Shown: positions 7,288 to 14,586 of the stretch, in pieces
Layout: every line of letters starts with the position of its first letter
How positions within the stretch are numbered: position 1 is the first letter of the stretch
Assembly: GCA_019239875.1 (NCBI GenBank)
Contig: JAFAZI010000134.1
Span: forward strand, 1 to 54,275
DNA length: 54,275 bases
Direction: 5' to 3'
From: Frankiaceae bacterium
GTDB lineage: Bacteria; Actinomycetota; Actinomycetes; JAFAQI01
The notes under the pieces: model-generated
The model's database searches: none
Told to the model about the DNA's origin: nothing
The model's input: the letters and a program-made list of their open reading frames with translations, nothing else
Made by a program: the position numbers and the translations under genes

Positions 7288-8404
7288 CTAGCTGGTCCTT
7301 CCCTTGTGCCGCGCCCGGCTGGCGGTTCGGCGGCCGTATCGGCGCGATCGGAGCGTGGTCCCACCGCCTCGGTCCCGACCACAGCGCGGGTACCGCGTCG
7401 GTTGCATAGGCTAGCGAGTACGCGATCGACTCATAGTTGGCGCGCCAGCCTCGAAAGTGGGGCCACGCCTCGGCCGCCGTCCGTTCCACGACAAACCCGA
7501 CGTCGAGCAGCCGCTGAACGCCGTCCTCGAACTCCTCGAAGGTCAACGTGATGTCGGCGTCGGGATCAGGGTCGACCTCGACCGGGATCCGTACGGCGCC
7601 GGCCATCTGCCGCAACGCGGTGAAGCCCATGCGAAGGCACAGGCGAGGTTCGACCCGGTCGCGACTCGGGGCCAGCGCGAGCAGCAGCGCCGCGGAGTCC
7701 ATGACGGCGAGCAAGCCGATCAGCCACGACGACATCGGCTGCGGCGAGCGGAACCGCATCAGAACCGGGTAGTTCGAGTGGCTCTCCGCGAGGTCGGCTG
7801 ACCACCGCTCCCAGATCGCATAGAACTCCGGAAGATCGTCGCGGTCGCCGTAGATTCCCCACTTCGTGCGCGCCAGGAGCTCGGGTCCCCACGGCGGCGT
7901 CCCCGCCCGGGCGCCAAGCAGAGTGACGTCGGTCTCTCGGCGGTTGAATGCGCCGTACAGCGTTGGCAGGTAACCGATCTGTGCGGCCATCACGAACAGA
8001 CCGATCCCGGCCTCGATGACGTCGATCACGGTTGATCCGTTGCCGTCGGCTGGGACAAAGCCGAGCGTGAACAGCGACGAGCCGGACTCGCGGAACGCAG
8101 CCGCGAGATCACCTGTCGTAGGCCACAGCCACAACGCGAAGCCGAGGACGAAGGCAGCCATCCAGGTGGCGAGCAGGGCGAGGAGATACACCGCCGCCTG
8201 TCCCGCCAGGACATGGTCCCGCGCCTCGTACTCGCCGATCGGCCGGGTGGCGAGCGCAAAGGCACGATCGACGACGGCGTCGACGACCCGCCCGACCGGA
8301 CCGAGGCTCGCCCTGGGGATGATCAAGGTCCGCAGGACGCTGATGACCGTCGAAACGACGATCAGCAGTCCGATTACGACCCCGATCGCCCGCACCGGAC
8401 CCAT
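7277..8404 (-). CDS. Ion-channel-like integral membrane protein
   Basis: The 375-residue product has an N-terminal hydrophobic helix (about 5-28). A second helix pair flanks a pore-loop-like segment (SGSSLFTLGFVPADG, about 112-126), and a further helix follows (about 132-155) ending at a Tyr-Leu-Pro and basic stretch. The remaining C-terminal half is a soluble domain with acidic segments such as DPDPDADITLTFEEFEDG. The layout resembles two-TM ion channels, but the TVGYGD potassium filter is absent, so ion selectivity is not predicted. ATG 8404 was chosen over an upstream ATG at 8458 because the hydrophobic helix then begins at once. It is coupled to sulfotransferase 4 by an 11-base overlap. 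The opposing gene starts 65 bases away. Confidence 0.65.
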   Translation of the reverse strand: MGPVRAIGVVIGLLIVVSTVISVLRTLIIPRASLGPVGRVVDAVVDRAFALATRPIGEYEARDHVLAGQAAVYLLALLATWMAAFVLGFALWLWPTTGDLAAAFRESGSSLFTLGFVPADGNGSTVIDVIEAGIGLFVMAAQIGYLPTLYGAFNRRETDVTLLGARAGTPPWGPELLARTKWGIYGDRDDLPEFYAIWERWSADLAESHSNYPVLMRFRSPQPMSSWLIGLLAVMDSAALLLALAPSRDRVEPRLCLRMGFTALRQMAGAVRIPVEVDPDPDADITLTFEEFEDGVQRLLDVGFVVERTAAEAWPHFRGWRANYESIAYSLAYATDAVPALWSGPRRWDHAPIAPIRPPNRQPGAAQGKDQLGAK

Positions 8405-8469
8405 GGCTCCATCCTGCCTTGTGGACAGCGACCACACAGGGGAGCCACGCGGCGGCACACTGCCCCGGC

Positions 8470-8751
8470 ATGGAACTCCGCATCCGCCCCGATGACCTCC
8501 GTGCGGCAGCGGTCGCCCTATCGGCAGCCGCGCGACGGCTGGAATTGGCGACGCTCGACTTCGAGCACGTGGCTGTGGCCAACGCTGTCGACCTCGGCAT
8601 GCGGACCTTCGGCGTGACGACTCGCGGCATCACCGCGACCTCGCACGCGGTCGGCGCGGTGGCAATCGACGTCCGCCGCCTTGCGCAAGCATTGGCGGCA
8701 CTGGCCGAGCACTACCCGGCGGTCGACGACGCCGCGATCCCGCCGCGATGA
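8470..8751 (+). CDS. Small helical partner of the WxG-type toxin
   Basis: This 93-residue product starts at ATG 8470 (MELRIRPDDLRAAAVAL) and overlaps the next gene by 4 bases (ATGA). It is almost entirely helical by composition, with heptad-like Ala/Leu runs, and has the size and position of the small secretion partner or chaperone encoded before type VII-secreted polymorphic toxins. It has no signal peptide and no obvious immunity-protein motif. The assignment rests on context and composition, not on a recognised motif. Confidence 0.6.
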   Translation: MELRIRPDDLRAAAVALSAAARRLELATLDFEHVAVANAVDLGMRTFGVTTRGITATSHAVGAVAIDVRRLAQALAALAEHYPAVDDAAIPPR

Positions 8752-10088
8752 GTCACTCTCCCCTCACCGGCGGTGGCGTCTCGTCGACGACGTACGTCGT
8801 CCCGCGAGTCACGGGAGACTCGCGATCGGCCTATCAGATCGCGGTCGCGTACCAGATCCTCGCGGAGACGGTCGCCGTCACCCAACGGCAGCTGTTGCAC
8901 ATCGCGGGCCAGGTCGAGGTTGCGTGGCGGGGTCCGGCCGCGCGCGCGTTCGAACGGCCGGTCGGCGACGTCAGCCGCAGCGTGACCGGTCTCGTGCAGG
9001 CTTTGGACGACGCGGCAGACGCATTCGCCACCTACGCGCAGCAGCTCGAGAAGGCACATCGACATCACCACTGGTCCATGAGCAAGGTGCTGAAGGTCGG
9101 CGCGGTTGCGGCGGTGTCGGCGACCGCCATCGTTGTCACGGTCGGCGCGGCCGGCGCCGTCGAGGCGGCCGGGGCCGCCGCCGCGGTCAGCAGCGCGACT
9201 GCGGCCGCCACCGATGCCGTGGTCGCCGATCTCGTCGCGGAGTCAGCTCTCGAAGCGGCGTTTGCCGCGTTACCGGCGCTCGAGCCAATCCTGAGCTTCG
9301 TGATGCCACAACTGCTTCAGGCAGAGTGGGCCGCCGCCTCGATGGCCGTGTGGGACGAGTCGACCGCGGGACGGCTGCACTGGGGCGCGATCGGTGAGAC
9401 CGCCGGAGTCACGTTTGGAACGTCTGCCGTCGCGAGCCGGGCCCGTGGCTGGCTCGAAGCCTCCGTATGGGCCGGGGGCGCGGCCGCCGACGAAGAGCTC
9501 CTCGAGCATCGCATCGACGTGCAGGGAGTCGGCGAGGCGTTCGTGCTGGCGCGCGGCGCGACCTTCGGCCGCGACACCTTTCGCGAACGCGGCTGGTGGC
9601 CGGAGCCACCTGACTATCGCCGGGAGGCACTGGTTCGGCTGATGCACCGCCGCGGCCTGATCGGCAACCGCGACTTCGCGCACGAGATCGCTCTGCTTCG
9701 GCAGGCTCCGGAAGAGCTTCAGCGGGGCTCCATCCACCTCCGGATGCACGAGGGGCCCGGCCACACCATCGCGCGTCATGTCGGCAAGACACCTGCCGAG
9801 CTGCTCACCCGGGTGCGCCGAAGCCGGATTCCCGTCGCGTCGACGTACTGGGACGAGCCGACCGCGAGGGAGGCGATCCAGAGCACGCTGTCCGCGAACG
9901 CCGAGGCGATCAAGCGCTGGTCAGCGGCCGGGTGCCCGAACACACTGCGATTGCAGTTGGATTCGCCGTACGACGTCGGCTTCGCGATCGACCGCGCCGG
10001 CAAGGTGACGTTCGTACGCCACGCTCTCGTCGTGCTGCGCAAGGACGCAGCGGGCGTGGTGTTGGTGACCAGCTTCCCGCGGCGCTGA
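8748..10088 (+). CDS. WxG-type polymorphic toxin with CdiA-CT RNase A-like C-terminus
   Basis: The 446-residue protein has an N-terminal helical hairpin with a WxG-like turn (VAWRGPAARAFE, Trp60-Gly62). A hydrophobic Ala/Val/Gly-rich stretch follows at about 113-150, then a linker. The last ~120 residues resemble the bacterial CdiA-CT RNase A toxin domain: MHEGPGHTIARHVGKT (His334, His339, His344), then VASTYWDEPTAREAI, a basic/hydrophobic VRHALVVLRKDAAG and a final VTSFP. Such domains cut RNA in neighbouring cells after delivery. I infer export by an ESX-like or type VII route from the N-terminal WxG fold; no secretion machinery lies in the window. The gene overlaps the small partner gene by 4 bases. 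No immunity gene follows: the next gene is on the opposite strand 13 bases away. Confidence 0.75.
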   Translation: MSHSPLTGGGVSSTTYVVPRVTGDSRSAYQIAVAYQILAETVAVTQRQLLHIAGQVEVAWRGPAARAFERPVGDVSRSVTGLVQALDDAADAFATYAQQLEKAHRHHHWSMSKVLKVGAVAAVSATAIVVTVGAAGAVEAAGAAAAVSSATAAATDAVVADLVAESALEAAFAALPALEPILSFVMPQLLQAEWAAASMAVWDESTAGRLHWGAIGETAGVTFGTSAVASRARGWLEASVWAGGAAADEELLEHRIDVQGVGEAFVLARGATFGRDTFRERGWWPEPPDYRREALVRLMHRRGLIGNRDFAHEIALLRQAPEELQRGSIHLRMHEGPGHTIARHVGKTPAELLTRVRRSRIPVASTYWDEPTAREAIQSTLSANAEAIKRWSAAGCPNTLRLQLDSPYDVGFAIDRAGKVTFVRHALVVLRKDAAGVVLVTSFPRR

Positions 10089-10106
10089 GGAACCTGTGCG
10101 CTCAGC
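10084..10106. terminator. Short stem-loop spanning two convergent stop codons
   Basis: GCTGAG at 10084-10089 pairs with CTCAGC at 10101-10106 around an 11-base loop, exactly where the toxin gene and the SDR gene converge. The stem is only 6 bp and lacks a T-run, so a terminator role is weakly supported. Confidence 0.25.
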
Positions 10107-11004
10107 TGAGGATCGGAAGCAACGCGCCCAGCTCATCGGCGATCGAGGTCGGCACGATGTAGCCGGTCTGGTCCTCGATCTTGTCGATGTTGTCCGCGAC
10201 GTCCTCGACGGTCGGCACGTGGCCCTTGCCGCCGTACCAGCCGGGGGCGAGCCCGACGAAGATCCGCGCGTAACGGCCGCCCGCTGCCGAGAAGACCTCG
10301 TGGGTGAACGTGCACGCCTCTGACGCGAGATAGGTGACCAACGGAGTGACGAGCTCGGGCTCGAGCGCCGACGCCGCGTCACCGAGCAGTTCCATCGTCA
10401 TGCGGGTCGCCGCGACCGGGCACACGACGTTGGAGAGGATCCCTGCCTTCGCGCCCTCGATAGCGATCACGTTCGACAGGCCGACGAGGCCCATCTTCGC
10501 CGCGCCGTAGTTGGTCTGCCCGAAGTTGCCGAACACACCAGCGTTGGAGGCGGTGAAGATGAATCGCCCGTAGCCGTTGTCTTTCATCGCCTTGAACGCC
10601 GGCTGCGACACGTAGAACGCACCCTTGAGGTGGACGTCGAGCACCGCGTCGAGGTCCTGCCACTCCAGCTTGGCGAACGACTTGTCGCGCAGGATGCCCG
10701 CGTTGTTGATGACGATGTCGACCTTGCCGTAGGCGTCGAGCGCGGTCTTGACGATGTTCTCGCCGCCCTCGGGAGTCGACACCGAGTCGTAGTTCGGCGT
10801 GGCCTCGCCACCGGCTGCCTTGATCTCGTCGACGACCTTCTGGGCCGCGCTGTCGTCGCCACCCTGACCGTCGACCGAACCCCCGAGGTCGTTCACCACG
10901 ACCTGGGCACCGCGGCGCGCCATCTCGAGGGCGTAGGTGCGGCCGAGGCCACCACCAGCGCCGGTAACGATCGCGACCCGGCCGTCAAAGCTGATTTCAG
11001 ACAT
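10102..11004 (-). CDS. SDR dehydrogenase, (3R)-hydroxyacyl-CoA dehydrogenase type
   Basis: The 300-residue protein is a classical short-chain dehydrogenase: TGAGGGLG for the nucleotide, NDLGGSVDGQGGD, NNAGILRD, the serine in FTASNAG, and YGAAK for the catalytic Tyr and Lys. The early NDLGG insert and the overall pattern match the dehydrogenase part of peroxisomal multifunctional enzyme 2 and its actinobacterial single-domain relatives. These act on (3R)-hydroxyacyl-CoA or sterol side-chain intermediates. ATG 11004 follows from the family start MSEISFDGRVAIVTG. No hydratase gene is adjacent, so the exact substrate is uncertain. Confidence 0.88.
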   Translation of the reverse strand: MSEISFDGRVAIVTGAGGGLGRTYALEMARRGAQVVVNDLGGSVDGQGGDDSAAQKVVDEIKAAGGEATPNYDSVSTPEGGENIVKTALDAYGKVDIVINNAGILRDKSFAKLEWQDLDAVLDVHLKGAFYVSQPAFKAMKDNGYGRFIFTASNAGVFGNFGQTNYGAAKMGLVGLSNVIAIEGAKAGILSNVVCPVAATRMTMELLGDAASALEPELVTPLVTYLASEACTFTHEVFSAAGGRYARIFVGLAPGWYGGKGHVPTVEDVADNIDKIEDQTGYIVPTSIADELGALLPILS

Positions 11005-11047
11005 GGCGACGAGGATACGGAATCGGATTCGGTGGCAGACTTCCGGC

Positions 11048-11536
11048 ATGCCTTCGAGCCAGACGACACGCGCCCTCGGTCTCGCCGGCTCCCTCGGCGG
11101 GGTCACGACCGCCGCCGGTAGCGGCGCATTCGTGATCCGGCACGGCGAGGACTGGTACCGCTCCCTCGATCGACCACGGTGGGCGATGCCCACGTTCGCG
11201 ATGGCGCCGACCTGGGCGCTCGTCGCGGCCAGCCAGGCGGTCGGCGCCTGGCTGCTGTGGCGTGCGGAGGACAACCGCGACGCACTCGATGTGCCGGCGC
11301 TGTCGTCGTACGCCGTACAGGTTTGGCTGAGTCTCGCGTGGATGCTGCTGTTCTTCGGTCTCCGCAAGCCGGCGCTCGCGATGATCGAGCTCGGCGTCCT
11401 GTGGTTGGCGACCGCCCTGACCCTTGCCGAGTTCGGCCGCCGGCATCCGCTGTCCGCGATCCTCGTCGTACCGTCTCTCGCCGCTGTGTCCTACCTGGCC
11501 GCGCTCAACGTCGTGATCTGGCGGCGGAACCGGTAG
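11048..11536 (+). CDS. TspO/MBR family membrane protein
   Basis: This 162-residue protein has five hydrophobic helices and the TspO pattern WYRSLDRPRWAMPTFAMAPTWALV, rich in Trp, Tyr and Pro. It ends at a WRRN membrane boundary. TspO proteins bind tetrapyrroles and related hydrophobic ligands in the membrane and affect porphyrin handling or stress responses. ATG 11048 lies 43 bases from the divergent SDR start. Confidence 0.88.
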   Translation: MPSSQTTRALGLAGSLGGVTTAAGSGAFVIRHGEDWYRSLDRPRWAMPTFAMAPTWALVAASQAVGAWLLWRAEDNRDALDVPALSSYAVQVWLSLAWMLLFFGLRKPALAMIELGVLWLATALTLAEFGRRHPLSAILVVPSLAAVSYLAALNVVIWRRNR

Positions 11537-11573
11537 GCGGTCGTCGCACTCCGAGAGGACTTTCCGGAGTTGC

Positions 11574-11601
11574 TGACGAAACCATCGACAGCCACTAGGT
11601 T
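11574..11601 (+). promoter_or_regulatory. Candidate sigma-A-type promoter for the secreted repeat protein
   Basis: TGACGA (11574-11579) and TAGGTT (11596-11601) are separated by 16 bases in the 111-base gap before the secreted protein gene. The match to actinobacterial consensus is modest and no transcription evidence exists. Confidence 0.22.
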
Positions 11602-11647
11602 TCGCTCACCTGCAAGTGCTCCGCCTGACATCAGGGAGTCCTCATGC

Positions 11648-12793
11648 ATGCCGTCGAGGTCGCGTCAACCGGCACCGTCGATGTCCTCTCGATCTAGCCG
11701 CGTCGGACTAGCCACTCTCGGCGCGATCACGAGCGTCGTCGTCGCACTCCCTGCGCACGTGGCATCGGCGGCCCACCACTCGAGCTGGTCGAGCGGTGTG
11801 CGCATCGACGGCCAGAATCCCGTCATCGACGTGACGTGCGCGAGTAGCCATCTCTGTCTGGTGGGCGGCGCCTCCGGCTTGTTCGTCTCGACGCATCCCA
11901 AGAGCGGCGCGGCGTCGTGGTCACGGTCGGTGGTGCCACCGGCGCGGCCAGGCACCGCACCCGCGGTGTACGGGGTGTCCTGCCCATCGACCTCGTTCTG
12001 TGTGGCAGTCGGCACGGACACGATCTTGACCTCGCACGACCCGGCCGGCGGCGCGGCCGCGTGGAAGACGACGCGCGTCTCCGTCCCCAAAGGCCAGCAG
12101 CTGTTCAAGGTGGCGTGTGCGTCACCGCGCTCGTGCGTCGCGATCGAGATCGCCACCCGCTTTCACTCAACCGGTCTCAAGCCGCCGAATGTTGGCTATG
12201 TCCTTGCGTCAAAGCATCCGGACGGCAAGGCAACGGCGTGGAAGCAGAAGAAGTTAGGCGAGGAGCCCGATTCGGTCGAGTGCGCCGCGCCTCGGCTGTG
12301 CCTCGTGGGCACCCGCAGCGGCAACGTGCTGTCCTCGAAGCACCCGACCCGTGGCGCGTGGAAGTCGGCCCACATCTTCGGGAAGAAAGGCTTGGAGGCT
12401 GACATCAATGCGGTCGCCTGCTCGTCGACTCATGACTGCGTCGCCGCGGCGGTCTGCTCCTGCGGCGCGAGCTCGCTGCTGACCACGAAGCATCCCACTC
12501 ATGGCGGCTCGTTCCGATGGCGCTCGATCAACTATCACCCACGGCGATCTGCCCTAGTCATCGTCAGTGCCGATTGCGTAAGCCATCGGCGGTGCGCCGT
12601 GTCCGCACCGGGGCTCAATTTCCGGACGGGTGCGTCGACCAAGAAGGGCACCGTCTACTCCGGCAAGGGCGTGAAGGGCCGGCACTGGGGCCGCGTCACT
12701 GTCCCCGGTTCCGGTGGGCCGGTGTCGTGCGCCTCGAAGAAGTTGTGCGTGCTGCTCGGCGGTCACGGCAAGCTGTTTGTCGGTCACCTCTGA
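11648..12793 (+). CDS. Secreted cysteine-repeat protein, probable beta-propeller
   Basis: The 381-residue product starts with a signal peptide (basic SRSSRVG, hydrophobic core LATLGAITSVVVALPAHVASA). It contains about seven repeats of the form V-x-C-x-S-x3-C-V-A/L-x-G, for example VTCASSHLCLVGG, VSCPSTSFCVAVG, VACASPRSCVAIE, VECAAPRLCLVG and VSCASKKLCVLLGG. Between them lie segments such as TKHP or SKHP. The paired cysteines probably form disulfides outside the cell, and the periodicity suggests a propeller of about seven blades. ATG 11648 is preceded by AGGGAG 9 bases upstream. No enzymatic residues are recognisable. Confidence 0.75.
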   Translation: MPSRSRQPAPSMSSRSSRVGLATLGAITSVVVALPAHVASAAHHSSWSSGVRIDGQNPVIDVTCASSHLCLVGGASGLFVSTHPKSGAASWSRSVVPPARPGTAPAVYGVSCPSTSFCVAVGTDTILTSHDPAGGAAAWKTTRVSVPKGQQLFKVACASPRSCVAIEIATRFHSTGLKPPNVGYVLASKHPDGKATAWKQKKLGEEPDSVECAAPRLCLVGTRSGNVLSSKHPTRGAWKSAHIFGKKGLEADINAVACSSTHDCVAAAVCSCGASSLLTTKHPTHGGSFRWRSINYHPRRSALVIVSADCVSHRRCAVSAPGLNFRTGASTKKGTVYSGKGVKGRHWGRVTVPGSGGPVSCASKKLCVLLGGHGKLFVGHL

Positions 12794-12800
12794 CAGGTCT

Positions 12801-12862
12801 CGCCCAACCGTCTCTAATCGTTGGTTTCAGGCTCCAAACCAACGATTTGAGACGGTTGGGCG
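12801..12862. terminator. Long near-perfect hairpin between convergent genes
   Basis: Two 27-base arms (12801-12827 and 12836-12862) pair at 26 of 27 positions around an 8-base loop (CAGGCTCC). The hairpin lies just after the secreted repeat protein and before the convergent nitrilase-family gene. There is no T-run on either side, so it may be a factor-assisted bidirectional terminator or a small mobile palindrome. Confidence 0.6.
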
Positions 12863-12917
12863 GTACGTCGTCGCGGGGCGGTACGTCGCGGGGCGGTTGG
12901 GCGGTACGTCGCGGGGC
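12860..12917. repeat. GC-rich short tandem repeat
   Basis: The 11-mer GCGGTACGTCG occurs at 12860, 12878 and 12901, each followed by CGGGG or TCGCGGGG. The first copy overlaps the hairpin's right arm, so the repeat looks like an expansion of the hairpin edge. It ends 6 bases before the nitrilase gene stop. Confidence 0.65.
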
Positions 12918-12922
12918 GTTGC

Positions 12923-13717
12923 CTAGCGCGGGGTGACCTGCCAGCGGCGGTGGGTGAGTGACGGCATCCGTGACCGGCACTCCTCGACCCGGCGAGGGTT
13001 GACCTCGGCCACGGCGTAGCCCTCGTCGGTGCCTAGCGAGGCAAGGACCTCACCGAAGGGCTCTATCACGCAGCTCTCCCCCGTGTAGTCGGGTGGCGTC
13101 TGGACGGCGCCCGCGACGTAACAAACGTTCTCGATGGCCCGCGCCGTTGCGAGAGCCCTGAACTGCTCCGGCTTTCGCGGGCCGGCGACCCAAGCCGACG
13201 GTACGGCGAGCAGCGTGGCACCGTCGTCGGCCAGCGCCCTGCCAAGCTCGGGAAAGCGGATGTCGTAACACGTCATCACGCCGACCGTGACGTCGCCGCA
13301 GCCGAAGACCAGGCGATCAGCCGGCTCGCCGCCCACCAGACGATCGGACTCCACCCAGCCGAGAGCATCGAAGAGGTGCTGCTTGCGATAGCTGCCGATC
13401 AGTCCGTCCGGGCCCACCGCGACCACCGTGTTGTAGGCCCGAGCCGGGTCGTCCGCGACGGCCTCGAACATCCCGGCTACCACGGTGATCCGCTGCGCGG
13501 CTGCGATCTCAGCCAATCCGGTCACGAACCGGCCGTCCAGCGGCTCCGCGAACGGTGCGAGCGCCAGATCCGGTGGTCCGAAATCATGCATCGCGCCTTC
13601 GGGTGTGACGACCAGTTCGGCCCCGTCGGCCGCAGCCCGCTCGGCAAGCCGACGCAGGCGAGCGACGTTCTCAGCCTTGTCGAAGCCCGCGGCGTACTGG
13701 ACAACCCCTACCTTCAT
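12923..13717 (-). CDS. Carbon-nitrogen hydrolase (nitrilase superfamily amidase)
   Basis: The 264-residue protein has the complete Glu-Lys-Cys catalytic set of the family: Glu40 in VTPEG, Lys112 in YRKQHLFD and Cys150 in CYDIRFPE. Members hydrolyse small amides such as deaminated glutathione or omega-amides. The YRKQHLFDA and CYDIRFPEL wording fits the amidase branch rather than aromatic nitrilases, but the substrate is not determined. ATG 13717 was preferred to the codon four residues upstream because families start with MKVGVVQ. It is divergent from the next SDR gene by 27 bases. Confidence 0.88.
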   Translation of the reverse strand: MKVGVVQYAAGFDKAENVARLRRLAERAAADGAELVVTPEGAMHDFGPPDLALAPFAEPLDGRFVTGLAEIAAAQRITVVAGMFEAVADDPARAYNTVVAVGPDGLIGSYRKQHLFDALGWVESDRLVGGEPADRLVFGCGDVTVGVMTCYDIRFPELGRALADDGATLLAVPSAWVAGPRKPEQFRALATARAIENVCYVAGAVQTPPDYTGESCVIEPFGEVLASLGTDEGYAVAEVNPRRVEECRSRMPSLTHRRWQVTPR

Positions 13718-13744
13718 GCCTCCATCCAACTACGCTTCTCCCCC

Positions 13745-14581
13745 ATGAGTCGTGGTGTCGTCTTCGTCACAGGTGCAAGCACGGGTATCGGCAACGCAAC
13801 CGCGCTGCGTCTCGCCAGAGCGGGTTACGACGTGATCCCCGGGTTGCGTCGTGACGAGCCGTTACCCGACCCCGTGAAGCCTCCGGTCCTCATCGATCTG
13901 TCCGACCCAACGTCGATCGAGCCTGCGTGCAAGGAGGTCGTCGAACGCGCCGGGGGCAACCTCGTCGGCCTGGTGAACAACGCCGGGTACAGCGTGACCG
14001 GGCCGTTCGAGACGTTGGATCTCGCGGACTGGCGGGCCCAGTTCGAGGTCAACTTCTTCGGTCACATCGCGATCACCTCCGCGCTGCTGCCCGCGCTGAT
14101 CGCCTCTGGTGGGCGGGTCGTGACGGTGGGCTCGATCGGCGGGCGGATGTCGCTGCCGTTCATGGGCCCGTACGTCGCCTCGAAGCATGCCGTTCAGGCC
14201 TGGACGGATTCGATGCGGATGGAGCTCGCCCCGCACGGCGTACGGGTCAGCCTGATCGAGCCGGGAGCCATCGCCACTCCGCTGTGGGAGAAGGGCGTCG
14301 GCGCCGCGGAAGCCCACCGCGAGGGCCTCGAGCCAGCGCTGCGCGACAAGTACGCGGCACAGATGGACGGCGCGCTGAAGGCGGCAGCCATGTCGGAGAA
14401 GATGGCGATTCCCGCCGAGCGATGTGCCAAGGCGATCGAGCACGCGCTCACGGCACGTCACCCCAAGGGGCGTTACCTGGTCGGAGCGGATGCTCACCTC
14501 CAGGCTGGCGTCGCGGCGATGCCGACCCGGGTCCTCACCGGTTTCACCCGGATGGTGACGCGGCAGCCCCGCGCGAAGTAG
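13745..14581 (+). CDS. SDR family oxidoreductase
   Basis: This 278-residue classical SDR has TGASTGIG at residues 10-17, NNAG at 78-81, Ser130 and the YVASK motif with Tyr143 and Lys147. It retains all four catalytic elements. The C-terminal part is extended by about 30 residues ending in a basic FTRMVTRQPRAK helix, a pattern common in actinobacterial SDRs of unknown substrate. ATG 13745 gives an immediate VVFVTGAS strand. The aminotransferase gene starts 5 bases after its stop, so the two are probably co-transcribed. Confidence 0.85.
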   Translation: MSRGVVFVTGASTGIGNATALRLARAGYDVIPGLRRDEPLPDPVKPPVLIDLSDPTSIEPACKEVVERAGGNLVGLVNNAGYSVTGPFETLDLADWRAQFEVNFFGHIAITSALLPALIASGGRVVTVGSIGGRMSLPFMGPYVASKHAVQAWTDSMRMELAPHGVRVSLIEPGAIATPLWEKGVGAAEAHREGLEPALRDKYAAQMDGALKAAAMSEKMAIPAERCAKAIEHALTARHPKGRYLVGADAHLQAGVAAMPTRVLTGFTRMVTRQPRAK

Positions 14582-14586
14582 GCGCC

